A stretch of 64,000 bases of DNA, taken from Berghia stephanieae (taxonomy: Eukaryota; Mollusca; Gastropoda; Nudibranchia; Aeolidiidae). The stretch spans positions 103,208,623 to 103,272,622 of the forward strand of contig CM067443.1 in the NCBI GenBank assembly GCA_034508935.3. Reading direction: 5' to 3'. Below the pieces are notes generated by a model. It did no database searches. It was given only the letters and a program-made list of their open reading frames with translations, and was not told where the DNA came from. Position 1 is the first letter of the stretch. Each line of letters opens with the position of its first letter. Made by a program: the position numbers and the translations under genes. Shown here in pieces: positions 48,835 through 60,180 of this stretch.

Positions 48835-49098
48835 CTTGTGGAGCTGGAGTTTATCCCAGTTTCTATAGCGGTAAACAGACAACAGCAATTACTTGCTACC
48901 CTTTGGATAGGATGCAAATCTATCACACAAATCACTTCCCACCAGATCTAACAATCTAACCAATCATTGCTGGGTATACAGGGGGGATGGGGGGGGGGGG
49001 GGGGATGATCAGAAAAAAAATCTTGACTGCTCCAGGATTGATCATCTGACCCTTTGCTTGTGAAGCGAGTGCTCTACCAACTGAGCAATGAGAACCCC
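48835..49098 (-). repeat. SINE-N copy, full length
   Basis: TGGAGCTGGAGTTTATCCCA, CAGCAATTACTTGCTACCCT, a poly(G) run, then GCTCTACCAACTGAGCAATG (tRNA-like head, minus strand). Confidence 0.8.
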
Positions 49099-49233
49099 TA
49101 CCATGATAAGACTAAATCAAAAGTTTGCATAGAGGGTTGTCTGTCATGCATACTTTTAGGGAAGGGAAAATATTTTTGAAAAGTGTGCATGCATTTCTAT
49201 TGGGACAATATGCATTAGATTAGCTTGGTATTT

Positions 49234-49985
49234 TAATATGCTTTATAAGGTGTCCGTCCCAGCGCAACACAGACCATTAATATGCTTTATAAGGTGTCCG
49301 TCCCAGCGCAACACAGACCATTAATATGCTTTATAAGGTGTCCGTCCCAGCGCAACACAGACCATTAATATGCTTTATAAGGTGTCTGTCCCAACGCAAC
49401 ACAGACCATTAATGTGTTTTATAACGTGTCCGTCTCAGCGCAACACAGACCATTAATATGCTTTATAAGGTGTCCGTCCCAACGCAGCACAGACCATTAA
49501 TATGCTTTATAAGGTGTCCGTCCCAACGCAGCACAGACCATTAATATGCTTTATAAGGTGTCCGTCCCAACGCAACACAGACCATTAATATGTTGTATAA
49601 GGTTCCATCCCAGTGCAACACAGACCATTAATATGTTGTATAAGGTTCCATCCCAGCGCAACACAGACCATTAATATGCTTTATAAGGTGTCCGTCCCAG
49701 TGCAACACAGACCATTAATATGCTTTATAAGGTGTCCGTCCCAGTGCAACACAGACCACCATTAATATGTTTTATAAGGTGTCCGTCTCAGTGCAACACA
49801 GACCATTAATATGTTTTATAAGGTGTCCATCCCAGCGCAACACAGACCATTAATATGCTTTATAAGGTGTCCATCCCAGTGCAACACAGACCATTAATAT
49901 GCTTTATAAGGTGTTCATCCCAGTGCAACACAGACCATTAATATGCTTTATAAGGTGTCCGTCCCAGTGCAACACAGACCATTTG
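49234..49985. repeat. 44-bp minisatellite, about 17 units
   Basis: Unit ATTAATATGCTTTATAAGGTGTCCGTCCCAGCGCAACACAGACC. Variants (CTTTATAAGG/TTGTATAAGG, GCGCAAC/GTGCAAC/ACGCAGC) are clustered, suggesting stepwise expansion. Confidence 0.96.
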
Positions 49986-50084
49986 AAGTCAGACACCATA
50001 GCCTGTGTGTTGTAATTATAGTTTCTTTCGGCAAGAAAAAAGACCAGGTATTCATTCTGTATGTAAAAGAAAACAAAGAAAAAA

Positions 50085-50335
50085 ACTTATTACAGCGGAA
50101 TATCCACTAAACATGCTCAATGCACTTTACAAAGGGTTCCTGACCAACCACAACACGTAACCTGTAGAACGAGACTTGTCGCCTGTTAGACGATTTTACA
50201 ATTTTTCACAGCCCTGTACGGTGAGAGAATGTGTAAAGAGCCTTTTCCAAGGACTCAACTATGCGTCGAGCGAGGCTAGAACCCATGACCTTCCAATCCG
50301 AAAGTTTTTAGTGGATATTGCGCTAAATAAAAGCT
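50085..50335 (-). repeat. SINE-A copy
   Basis: TTACAGCGGAATATCCACTA to GCTAGAACCCATGACCTTCC. The outermost head is replaced by a second SINE-A tail fragment (TTTTTAGTGGATATTGCGCT). Confidence 0.78.
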
Positions 50336-50474
50336 CAATTATCTTTTTTTAAGCTCAATTTTCTAGCATGATCTTGGAATGTAGGAGATATGTACATGGC
50401 TTTGGCATATCCTGTCTGTCCTCACCATACTCACAGTCGTGCTTGTATGATTTATGTTGAACTTGAAGTTTCCT

Positions 50475-50911
50475 ATAGATAGTATGCGCTTGGCTAAGAA
50501 GCTCACTCACAACATTGCCATCCGGAAGTATAACGGACCAACACACCAAACTCTGTGTAACCTCGAACATTAATAGTCTGGTTAACTCACTCAACCCTAA
50601 CACCGACTATATCCCTAGTTTACCCGGGTTACTTTTACCCCATGCCTAATTATTACATTTTTATGAGACAAGTTTTAGGCGTATCTAGTATCAAAGCTAA
50701 TGTTTTTAGTTTTTACATGTTAATGGCAGTTTTAAAAAATTATCTATGTACATGCTCATTTTTAATACATTTTTTCCAATTTTGAAAAGTAGCAAAAGTC
50801 TCTAGGATTGAGTGAGTTAATAATACAGTTTAGTTTACAGAATTACTCATAAAAGCGGGTGGCTAAAAGCAATATAAAAGACCCGGGTGATGTAAACTTC
50901 ATACTATCTAT
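50475..50911 (-). mobile_element. MITE-E copy interrupted by MITE-F
   Basis: Left part ATAGATAGTATGCGCTTGGC to AATAGTCTGG and right part AATACAGTTTAGTTTACAGA to CATACTATCTAT are one MITE-E. MITE-F entered at its internal TTAA. Confidence 0.85.
50582..50820 (+). mobile_element. MITE-F copy nested in MITE-E
   Basis: TTAACTCACTCAACCCTAAC to GGATTGAGTGAGTTAA. Uninterrupted MITE-E copies carry a single TTAA at this point. Confidence 0.9.
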
Positions 50912-51213
50912 ATCCTCAAAATGCCAGTAAAGATGAAAAGATAAAATAATGATATTTTTTTTTCCTGATGTTTTAAAAAATATTTGACAGTTGATAACAG
51001 AGCTGTTATCATTATGTGTCATCTTTAACTTTAACTTTAATGAAATTGACACGACTATTGCTCATTTAAATTTGATGAGAACAATAATTATGTCCATAAA
51101 AGTAAAAGGCTTTTCTTTCATATCAACCATCCAGTACTGGAATATGGGCAATGGTGGATATTAGATGAGGGCTAGTAGAGAGGATAAAAATAATTGTATA
51201 GTATTTAAAGGTA

Positions 51214-51525
51214 TTTTGTTCTGCTATGTGGTCTTGGGGTATGTCACTTACCTTGGGACTGGAAGATCCAGGGATTGAGTCCCGCCTTTAGCAGTGCATT
51301 AATGAGTCCTTGCTAAAGGCGTATTTTCCCGAATTTATCAAATTATAGTATCTGGCTGTTAAGTGTGTTGTCTCTGTCAGAAAATAAAATTGTAACATTG
51401 CATAATAGGTGTCGTGTCTTGACCTACGTATGAAGTGTTGCTGTTGGCTTGGGATCCCTTGTAAAGCGCATCGAACATGTTTAGTGGATTTTGTGTTATA
51501 ATATAAATCCTCATGGTCTTGGTGT
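51214..51525 (+). repeat. SINE-A copy, diverged
   Basis: TTCTGCTATGTGGTCTTGGG, GTTGTCTCTGTCAGAAAATA and GCATCGAACATGTTTAGTGG. Older than most copies judged by eye. Confidence 0.7.
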
Positions 51526-51621
51526 GTTTTTATTAAAAAGTATAATTTTATCACTTAGAAGACAAAAAATACAGACATAATAATTACTGAGAGGTATCCT
51601 GGCTGATGCTGTGTGGATATA

Positions 51622-51746
51622 ATGAGTAGTTGTTAGTACTAGCACAGTGCTAATGAAGCAATGTCTGTCTGTCGTCATAGACTTGTAGTTGTTAGTACTA
51701 GCACAGTGCTAATGAAGCAAGGTCTGTCTGTCGTCATAGACTTGAT
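51622..51746. repeat. 60-odd-bp tandem duplication
   Basis: GTAGTTGTTAGTACTAGCAC ... CTGTCGTCATAGACTTG is present twice with one visible change (AATGTCTG versus AGGTCTG). Confidence 0.9.
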
Positions 51747-51913
51747 TAGTTACAAGAAGTGAATAACGAGCGTGAGAGAGTGTAAATACGTATACAAATT
51801 GGACAGGTCAGATAATATTAATATGTGACAAACTGCCTCCTCAACACAGTGTTATATTGGGCGGGGTGGTTTCTTGTTGTGACAATTTTGGGAGCATGCT
51901 CTGGTTGGAACAT

Positions 51914-51914
<1 letters not shown>

Positions 51915-51945
<31 letters not shown>
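51915..51945. repeat. poly(C) run of about 31
   Basis: One of the longest C homopolymers in the window. Confidence 0.95.
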
Positions 51946-52424
51946 AGCCCCACACATCCCAGAAAAGATGTGTATGAAACACAGCAGAATGAAATAATAC
52001 AGTAAAAAACTGTCCCAGAATTTGATTGATTTTTGGGGGTGTATTTTTCTTTCTGCTTTCTCTGGTAATGTTTCATACATGGTTTTTGAGGATTTTAAAA
52101 AACCCCAAAAAAGCGCGAGTGATGTTGATGTCCTTTTTCTGTGATAAATTTAATCTGTTTACTTCATCAACTGTTTACGTTGTTTCCGTTTTGTACTAAA
52201 TTTATCATTTCGGTTTATTATGAAATTTTTACTAACGCCTTTCACACCTTTCTGGGGGGATTTGCATCATGGATCAATGCATATAATACCAGCGTACTTT
52301 TAGCTTAAATGGGACTCTCTTGTCCCATTATGCCTTAACTATTAGTAAAATATATATATATTGTCAAGTTAAAAACAAAATCGAACCAACATCTTTGATG
52401 ATGAAGCCTCCGATCACAAAACAG

Positions 52425-52672
52425 TGTTGCCAATTTATGCATACATTGGTTATTTTTTTTCTATAATACAACTGTAAATATTCTATTTTAATTTTTTAAC
52501 ATTTATAATAATTGATTTTGTTTTCCTTATTAATTTGTACAAAAAACGATGTTGCCAATAACCGTATTCATAGTTTGGTTATTTCCTTATATAATACAAC
52601 TGAAAATACTCGTATTTTAATTTTTTAACATTTATGATAACAGCTTTTGTTTTCCTTATTATTTTGTACGCA
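52425..52672. repeat. about 120-bp tandem duplication
   Basis: GTTGCCAAT, GGTTATTT, ATAATACAACTG, TTTTAATTTTTTAACATTTA and TTTTGTTTTCCTTATTA occur in the same order in two adjacent diverged copies. Confidence 0.8.
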
Positions 52673-53117
52673 TCTCATAAACGCGGTCCACGACGTTGAC
52701 TTGCGTGCTGAAGGTGTGTACTATTAAACATATAATAATTCAGCACAATGTTAGATTTAACATTTACCGTAACATTACGTTATTTATAGATATGATGTCG
52801 ACCTACCCGGTTAGATGAGATTAATTTATGCACGTTCTGTTTGCACGGTATATATTTTTTATAGGAATGACATGGCCTTGGCAGGAATGCGCACACATTG
52901 ATTGTTGTCTATCAAAATATACTTCCTGTATACGTATTTTCCGTGACCCCATCAATATAGCAATTATATGTATTGTTTTATAACATATGGAATGTTGTGT
53001 TGTGTAGAATCAGCAAAACTAAATTAAAACGCTGTATGAATTGGTTTATCGAATTCTTATCACTAGTTAGTCTTCTTGTTCCTCACGTAACCCTGCTATT
53101 TCGGTCTGACTATCTAT

Positions 53118-53348
53118 AGTCGTAGTAGTAGTAGTAGTATTAGTAGTAGTAGTAGAAGTAGTAGTAGTAGTAGTGGTAGTAGTAGTAGTAGCAGTAGCAG
53201 TAGAAATCGTAGCATTAGTATGGTTGAAGTTGTTATGTTTAGCAGTTGTTTTTAGTAGTAGTAGAAGTAGCAGCAGTAGTAGTGATAGTAGTAGTAGTGG
53301 TACTAGTAGTAGTAGTAGTTTGAACCGGGGGGGGGGGGGGGGGGGGGT
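53118..53348. repeat. (TAG)n-rich tract ending in poly(G)
   Basis: Imperfect GTA/GTAG repeats broken by unique sequence, then G20 at 53328-53347. Confidence 0.9.
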
Positions 53349-53704
53349 CAGTAATATTGCTGATGTAGTAGATGAAGTGATTGTCGGCGTGGGTGTGGGC
53401 ATTATGCTGGTTTTAATGTTCTCGTGCTAGTTATTGTGGCCTACTGTTGTTGTGTCATTATTTTAATGTGTTGTTTGATAATTGATTCAGTCAGTTGTTG
53501 TCTAACGTGTGTTGTTTGCCACTAAATCATAAAAACGTGCTAATATCGACCACTCAATTGGTTGGTATGTAACTGTATTAGCGCGATATATTTTCTGTTC
53601 TTAGATGTAAATGATAATGATAATAAAAAAGAATACACAACTTGCTGACGGGTCTTAGGAATTCTGGGTAATGTAAATGTTGCTGCTCGAAGCTCGAAGT
53701 AAAA

Positions 53705-54018
53705 TATGAATAACAATGTGAAATTGAATGTAGTTTTCATTTTAATATACGAAAACAGATAAAATGGACGTTTCGGGATTCCCCTTAGCAACAAAACAGG
53801 ATGAATGAAGCGCTACAGGTGAATGAATTAATGTGGTAGTGGCTTGCTAGGATGAATAATGATTATTCATCTTCACAACGCCACGACCGCATTATCTCAT
53901 TCGTCTGTAGTGTTTCATTCATCCTGTTTTGTTGACAAAGGGGAAACCCGAAACGTCCTTTCTATATGTTTTCGTATATTAAATTGAAGCTTACATTCAT
54001 TTTCACATTGTTATTTAT
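53705..54018. mobile_element. fold-back MITE, relative of 27079
   Basis: GAAAACAGATAAAATGGACG, GTTTCGGGATTCCCC and ACAGGATGAATGAAG on the left are inverted as TTCATTCATCCTGT, GGGGAAACCCGAAACGTCC and TTAAATTGAAGCTTACATTC on the right. Confidence 0.8.
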
Positions 54019-54129
54019 GACGGATCTTACCAGCGTGATCGTGAATGATGAAGGTAGCCTGTAGGCAGGGCTAGTGGGATAATGATGTTCTTATTATTCT
54101 TATTTAGAACCTTTGGGAGATATGTAGTT

Positions 54130-54432
54130 ATTATTCTATGTGGTCTAGTGGTATGACTCTCGCTTTCGGATCGGAAGTTCCTGGGTTCGAGCCTTGCTGG
54201 GCGCATAGTTGAGTCCTTGGAGAAGGTTCTTTACTCACATTCTCTCACCGTACTCAGGTGTAAAATGAGTACCTGGCCGTTAACAGCGTTGTCTCTGTCC
54301 GATAAAATTGTAACATCGCCTAACAGGTGTCATGCCCTGTCCTAAATGTTAACTGTTGCTGTTGGCCAGGGACCCCTTGTAAAGCGCTTTGAGCACATTT
54401 AGTGGATATTGCGCTATATAAAAGCTCGATTT
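54130..54432 (+). repeat. SINE-A copy, full length
   Basis: One of the best-kept copies: TGTGGTCTAGTGGTATGACT, GGGTTCGAGCC, tail TAGTGGATATTGCGCTATAT then AAAAGCTCG. Confidence 0.88.
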
Positions 54433-54449
54433 ATTATTAATTTATTCTG

Positions 54450-54640
54450 CCGAACTTGATTTAAAAAAAACTCAGAAAAACAAAAACAAACAAAACACTT
54501 AAAGATAATTTTGGCCAGAAAACTCGTTTGATCTTCAAATATCGATCCATATTTTGTCCAAAAATTTCAAACCTGGGACTTTTATACGGTTTAAAGGCCC
54601 ATACTTGAGAGATTCCTACAACAATAGGGCCATGTAAATC
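54450..54640. repeat. relative of the 57330 fold-back element
   Basis: GGCCAGAAAACTCGTTTGAT, ATATCGATCCATATTTTGTC and AAACCTGGGAC echo the arms of the element at 57330-57545. Confidence 0.5.
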
Positions 54641-54645
54641 GATCG

Positions 54646-54862
54646 CTATAGATAGAATGACGTTGACGTCATTCAGGTCTTTGTTATTGTTTTTTTTTTT
54701 TTTGCCATCCACGTTTATGAGTAATTCTCACCCAACGATATTTTAACCAGACTATAAACGTTCAAGGTTAACGGTTACGCATAGTTTTGTGTGTTGGTCC
54801 GTTGTATTTCCGAATGGCAATGTTGTGAGCTTCTTAGCCAAGCGCATACTATCTATATATAT
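54646..54862 (+). mobile_element. MITE-E copy
   Basis: ATAGATAGAATGACGTTGAC to GCGCATACTATCTAT, with a TGACGTCA and a T15 expansion inside. Confidence 0.85.
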
Positions 54863-54959
54863 ATATTTGAAGAAGGACGAGATTTCTGGCCAAAAAAAAA
54901 AAATAATTAAATTCGGGTTTCGGTCCCCAGCCCCCCCCCCCCCCCCTTCCACCAGAAGT

Positions 54960-55290
54960 CAATAGTATAGATTCTGAAACATTAACCAGGCTTCCAATTT
55001 CCCGGATGGTTCGGGCGGCGAGGAAGGAATTTCATAGTTCTTGGGCGGTCGACTTTGTCTAAATTCCAGGCACGCCTTCGGAGTTAATTTCGTTAAAAGT
55101 CAGTCCTCGGGGGCTCTTAATTCGCTTCAGACGCACGGGAATCGATTCATGTCCCCCGTCTCCAACGTCTGACGGCGTGCGACAATCATAATAATATTTT
55201 TTTGTTGTTCTGTCTGATCGTTGCACACGCGGAACCCACCGGCTCAAATCGGTATTATGCCGGAATGATGTGGGGTTACGAAAACTATGT
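54960..55290. other. GC-richer unclassified stretch
   Basis: Noticeably richer in GC than its surroundings. It may be a decayed LINE piece, with short minus-strand frames only. No assignment. Confidence 0.25.
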
Positions 55291-55299
55291 AGTAGTCCG

Positions 55300-55493
55300 A
55301 GTATAGATAGTATGCAGATGACGTCACTCAGGCCTTTGTTATTGTTTTTGCCATCCGCGTTTGTGAGTTGTTCTCACTAAACTGTATTAACCAGACTATA
55401 AAAGTTCATGGTTACACAGAGTTTGTGTGTTGGTCCGTTATACTTCCGGATGACAATGTTGTGAACTCCTTGGCCAAGCGCATACTATCTATT
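55300..55493 (+). mobile_element. MITE-E copy
   Basis: ATAGATAGTATGCAGATGAC to GCGCATACTATCTAT. It contains TGACGTCACTCAGG and the core GGTCCGTTATACTTCCGG. Confidence 0.85.
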
Positions 55494-55564
55494 CCCTCAA
55501 GAGCCATCAGATCAGGTCCGTGGGGGCGGAAGTTAATCATCGTTGTTTTTTCTAAATTCTAAAG

Positions 55565-55722
55565 CGTGAAACGGTCATTAGCGATTGCCCGCTACCTTTT
55601 GGATAGGTTGCTAGTCTATCGTCAGATACTTTCTTTGAAAAGAAAAAAAAAATAATCTTATTCGTCATCTGGGATCGATCTCGGTCCCTTTGTGTGTGAA
55701 GCGAGTGCTCTACCATACTTTT
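55565..55722 (-). repeat. SINE-N copy, partial
   Basis: AAACGGTCATTAGCGATTGC, CTACCTTTTGGATAGGTTGC and GCGAGTGCTCTACCAT. Confidence 0.68.
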
Positions 55723-55732
55723 AAAAACTGTC

Positions 55733-56275
55733 ATCATCATCATCATTGCCTTTTTCACCCTGGGTCAGGGTAAAGACCACAGACAAACAGTTTCCATCCT
55801 TCTCTATCATCATCATCATTGCCTTTTTCACCCTGGGTCAGGGTATAGGCCACAGACAAACAGTTTCCATCCTTCTCTATCATCATCATCATCATCATTG
55901 CCTTTTTCACCCTGGGTCAGGGTATAGGCCACAGACAAACAGTTTCCATCCTTCTCTTTCATCATCATCATCATTGCCTTTTTCACCCTGGGTCAGGGTA
56001 AAGACCGCAGACAAACAGTTTCCATCCTTCTCTATCATCATCATCATCATTGCCTTTTTCACCCTGGGTCAGGGTAAAGACCACAGACAAACAGTTTCCA
56101 TCCTTCTCTATCATCATCATCATCATCATTGCCTTTTTCACCCTGGGTCAGGATATAGACCACAGACAAACAGTTTCCATCCTTCTCTATCATCATCATC
56201 ATCATCATCATCATTGCCTTTTTCACCCTGGGTCAGGGTATAGACCACAGACAAACAGTTTCCATCCTTCCCTAT
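55733..56275 (-). repeat. second tandem array of LINE-C terminal unit, seven copies
   Basis: (ATC)n plus TGCCTTTTTCACCCTGGGTC ... CAGTTTCCATCCTTCTCTAT at 74-84 bp spacing on the minus strand. It is independent of the 36016 array. Confidence 0.95.
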
Positions 56276-56420
56276 CCTGAGCTAACTTCTTTTTTTTTTT
56301 TAAAAATCTCATTCCATGTCTTACCACTTCTCTGTATATCAGCTTCTTTAATTCTTCTCCATGTTCCTGGTGGCCTTCCCCTTGATCTTCTGCCCTGAGG
56401 GTTCCAGTCCAATTCGAAGC
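56276..56420 (-). mobile_element. LINE-C 3' fragment upstream of the array
   Basis: Minus strand matches LINE-C: CCTATCCTGAGCTAAC, TCTCATTCCATGTCTTACCA and CCCTGAGGGTTCCAGTCCAA. Confidence 0.85.
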
Positions 56421-56644
56421 TGCTTGTTTGGCGAAGACGTCATCGGGTCAGCAGAGTTCTTTCGGCTTTGTCTGTTGTCCTTCATAAATTCTGTCATTCC
56501 AGAAACTCTTCGGTCGCCCAAGCTAAAAAAAAAAAAGGGATTTGGTTTGTCCGTCTGCGTTTCTGTAAATAATTCAATTTTTGCTGTCTAAATGACTCCG
56601 ACCAAGGTGTCCGTGTTTCTAGGTCTGATAACCGAACGCAAACA

Positions 56645-56765
56645 TGGACTTGATGTCACATTGTTGTAATGGACAATATTTTGCCTTTTTGTTTGGGAAA
56701 GTATTTCCATTACAACAATGGACCCATAACAATTTGGGTTATCAGACCTGCAAATAAGTATACGT
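56645..56765. mobile_element. hairpin MITE-J copy
   Basis: CACATTGTTGTAATGGACAA and TTTCCATTACAACAATGGAC around a short centre, then GGGTTATCAGACCTGCAAAT. Confidence 0.7.
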
Positions 56766-56819
56766 CGGCTGTTGACAAAAAAAGCCGTTTTTATTCGGTG
56801 GGTCCTCCTTCAGAGCCGT

Positions 56820-57010
56820 TTGGCCCATGGGGCCGGAGTTTATCCCGGTTACTTTAGCGTGAAACGGACAATAGCAATTGTTTGCTATCCTTTGGCTAGG
56901 ACGCTTGTAAGTCTATCGCAAAGTACTTTCCGTCAGATATAACAGATCCAGCTACTCAATCACTGCTGTGTGGACAATGGGTGGGTCACAATTAAAAAAA
57001 CAAAACCCCA
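56820..57010 (-). repeat. SINE-N copy, head missing
   Basis: GCCGGAGTTTATCCCGGTTA, ACGGACAATAGCAATTGTTT, GCTATCCTTTGGCTAGGACG and CTACTCAATCACTGCTGTGT. Confidence 0.65.
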
Positions 57011-57329
57011 AAAAATCTTATTAAAAGAGCGGAGTGATCGAAACCTGTTTAAGCCTGAATGCGGCAGAGGAAAAAGTAGTCCCTCTTTCTGGTTTTGTTT
57101 TTGTTGTTGTTTTGAATGGAAGTGTGGTTGGCGAGTTCCCCAATAACTAGATTATGACACAATCGTATTTTAATGGGTTTATAACGTACTTAAATCCCGC
57201 CATTTGTTTTCTATTTTAAACAAAAAACATGTTGTTGGTTTCATTCCTTATCGGTTCATGCACGAGTGCGCACACGACTGCAGCGTAAGCTTTTTAATAC
57301 CCGTGTTAACTAACGTACCGTGGAATCAA

Positions 57330-57545
57330 AACGCGTATTTAAAAATTTGACCAGGAAAAAACACTCGTCTTTCAAATTTATATCGATCGATTAAAATGAC
57401 CCTCATCTTTGGGCTAAAACCTCTCGAACCCGGGACTCCAGCGAGTTCAGGGGTTTGAACGTTTTGGCCGAGATGAGGGCCCATTTTAAATCGATCGATC
57501 GGTATTTTAAGGACGAGTTTTCTGGGTATTAAAAATCAAACAAAC
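57330..57545. mobile_element. fold-back element
   Basis: TATCGATCGATTAAAATGAC, CCTCATCTTTGGGCTAAAAC on the left pair with GGCCGAGATGAGGGCCCATT, TTAAATCGATCGATCGGTAT on the right. Confidence 0.65.
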
Positions 57546-57789
57546 TTTTTTTTTTTTTTAACTTCTTCCCGAGTACGGCAGTTAATGACTGGTTTAAATA
57601 AAAGTGAATATTTTGCTGATTTGGGTCCTTCGTTCTTTGTCGTGTGGATCGATAATCGTGTCATTTGTGTTTGCACTTTTGGTTTTATGAATGAAAGACG
57701 TTGTACTGTTTGCTGTCTGCGATAGATTTATCTATACGTCAACGGACCTGCCAAGTACTACCAAAAAAATTCGTAGAAAAATACGAATT

Positions 57790-58026
57790 TGTGACCCATC
57801 GTCTCAAAGCGGTATTATGTCGGGATCCACTCGGTTAGGGAAATTGAATTTATAGCCACCAATATCAAACTTGGGTTTAATTTCTCTACGTCATGCTGGA
57901 GTATAAATATTATTTTTTGCTTTACAAAAACTTCTAAGGTCCAATTTCTCATCAATCTATCTCTAAATTCACTTTCTGGGGTCTGAATCATCCCGACATA
58001 ATACCGTTTTGAGGCGGAGGGTCACA
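57790..58026. mobile_element. MITE-K copy
   Basis: TGTGACCCATCGTCTCAAAG and TACCGTTTTGAGGCGGAGGG plus TCACA. Confidence 0.78.
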
Positions 58027-58109
58027 TTTTAGCGGCTCCAGCTACAGTACTAACTGCATTTGCCTCTTTGACTCAATAAATCTCGTTGTAAAGGAACGTT
58101 TAGTTCCTT

Positions 58110-58349
58110 TTAACTCATTCAACCCTAACATCGACTATATCCGTAGTTTAACTGGATTACTTTTACCCCATGCCTATTTATTACATTTTTCTGGGACAAA
58201 TTATAGGCGTAGTATCAAAGCTAATGTTTTTAGTTTTTACATATTAATGGTAGTTGAATAACAATATATAGGCACATGCTCATTTTTAATACATTTTTTT
58301 TCTTCAAATTTTGAAAAGTAGCAAAAATCTCTAGGATTGAGTGAGTTAA
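58110..58349 (+). mobile_element. MITE-F copy, TTAA-flanked
   Basis: TTAACTCATTCAACCCTAAC to GGATTGAGTGAGTTAA. Confidence 0.85.
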
Positions 58350-58402
58350 AAGGACTTTGGAGCAATTTTGGATCATGCTGAAGGCAATAAATAATTTATT
58401 TC

Positions 58403-58605
58403 TAAAGCTAAGGAAGAAGATCAAGGGGAAGACCACGGGGAACATGGAGACGAATTAAAGAAGCTGATATACAGAGAAGTGGTAAGACCTGGAATGAGAT
58501 AAACAAGTTATCTCAGGATAGAGAAGGATGGAAACTGTTTGTCTGTGGCCTATACCCTGACCCAGGGTGAAAAAGGCAATGATGATGATGAAGGATTTAA
58601 AGTGA
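58403..58605 (+). mobile_element. LINE-C 3' end, short copy
   Basis: GGAAGAAGATCAAGGGGAAG to GACCCAGGGTGAAAAAGGCA plus (ATG)4. A single terminal unit, not amplified. Confidence 0.88.
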
Positions 58606-58768
58606 CTTTTTCTTTTTTTTTTCCCTTGGAAACTACGAATTCTTGATATTTCACGTTGGCAGCTCTGTGTCAAGGACGTGTCCAACGAAGCTCATTCATT
58701 CCTCTTCAAAGTCAAGACAGTTAGTTGTGAGTCTTTTGTGGTGCTAACGTTGTGACAGTGTGATACAT

Positions 58769-58772
<4 letters not shown>

Positions 58773-58805
<33 letters not shown>

Positions 58806-58820
58806 CCTCCCCCCCCCCTT
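58773..58820. repeat. (CT)n then poly(C)
   Basis: CT14 followed by C-rich sequence. Confidence 0.95.
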
Positions 58821-59051
58821 CCTTAATATTATACTTAATAGCTCAAGTTCAACGTCTTTATCTGCAAAAGGCGGATTGGCCATCACTGCAGATTTTATAT
58901 ATATACAATTATGTGGTACTTTCTTCATTATTGTGTTATTGAGTTGAAAGATAAATGTTTAATAGTTGACCACATTTGTTGTTGTTGGTAATATCTAGGA
59001 TTTCTGGTGGGAGAGTGTTCCATTCCTTGATGGTTCTTGGTAAGAAACTGT

Positions 59052-59246
59052 TTTTATAGATAGAATGAAGTTGACGCCACTCAGGTCTTTGTTATTGTTT
59101 TATTTGCCATCCGCTTGTATGAGTAATTCTCACTAAACTGTATGAAGACTATAAACGTTTACGGTTACACATAGTTTTGTGTGTTGGTCCGTTATACTTC
59201 CGGATTGCAATGTTGTGAGCTTCTTAGCCAAACGATTCTATCTGTG
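59052..59246 (+). mobile_element. MITE-E copy, diverged ends
   Basis: ATAGATAGAATGAAGTTGAC to TTAGCCAAACGATTCTATCT. The CRE-like site has decayed to TGACGCCA. Confidence 0.8.
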
Positions 59247-59284
59247 TGTGTGTTGAGGTTGTGAATTTACTGCTATGATAATTT

Positions 59285-60175
59285 CTTGTGGATGTACAAT
59301 AATAATAATAATATAATAATAATAATAATAATAATAATACTTTATTGCATCCCAAAAAGGAAATTTTTTGTACAGACGTGTTATAATTTACACATAAGAT
59401 AAAAATACAATGGAAATAGGATGTATATATATAAAAAAGGAGCAGCTCTATAACCAGAGCTGCGCTTTATAATATGAATAATTTCAACACTGTAAAATAG
59501 TTAAAACTGTCACTATAAATTGAAAATTGAAAAGATTGCAAAACAAATAAATTAATAAATTAATATATTTATTTTTAAAAAGTAAAAATGAGAAATAATT
59601 ATATAAAATGATTATTGCTTGTTGTTATAAAGCCTAATACTGGACGGCAGAAAAGATTTTCGGTGTCTCTCTGTTTTCGTTGAAATAGAGAAAGGGCGAC
59701 CACTTCTTTCTGACATAATAATTGATGGTCTTAGTGGATGATACTGGTCATTTAATATTTTAGTTATTTTATTTATACAAAATTTCTCGTATAAAAGATC
59801 TACATCGTCAACATCATTTATATAGCGTTTAATGGATTTTTTAATATTTGAATTTATTTTGTTCCTTTCCACTGCTAAGCAATTGCCTCCCCAAGCTGTT
59901 ATACAAAATGACAAAACACTTTCGATTAATGCTCTATAAAATAATGTGCAGAGGGTTTTATCTATTCTAAACTGAGAGAGTTTTGATAAAAAATATGTAC
60001 GTCTGCACATCTTATGCCTAATTATTTTCAAGTGTTCATCCCACTTGAGCCTGTCATCAATCGTTACACCAAGGTATTTGTAGTGAGGAACTCGCTGGAC
60101 GAATTGGTCCCAATGTTGTTTTGTGAAATGCTGTGGTAGAGTTACTGCTGTTTTGTTGGAATGTACTCTCTGTAC
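59285..60175 (-). mobile_element. LINE 3' portion with coding end, UTR and (ATT)n tail
   Basis: Minus strand. The coding part reads VPHYKYLGVTIDDRLKWDEH, ALIESVLSFCITAWGGNCLA and SGRPFSISTKTERHRKSFLP, and stops at 59612. This is a post-RT region typical of LINEs with KYLGV(T/L)ID and W-G motifs. The 3' UTR runs to GCAATAAAGTATTATT and a (TAT)n tail at 59285-59340. It is 5' truncated next to a SINE-A at 60181. Confidence 0.88.
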
Positions 60176-60180
60176 TGTTG

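Noticed and set aside
49234-49985. CRISPR-like array
   Set aside because: Units are contiguous 44-bp repeats with no unique spacers, in a eukaryotic genome.
54960-55290. Possible coding exon in GC-richer DNA
   Set aside because: Frames are short, lack convincing splice signals, and look like a decayed repeat; no assignment possible by eye.
55746-56280. Frames with FHPGSGYRPQTNSFHPS repeats
   Set aside because: Opposite-strand reading of the second LINE-C array, not a repeat protein.
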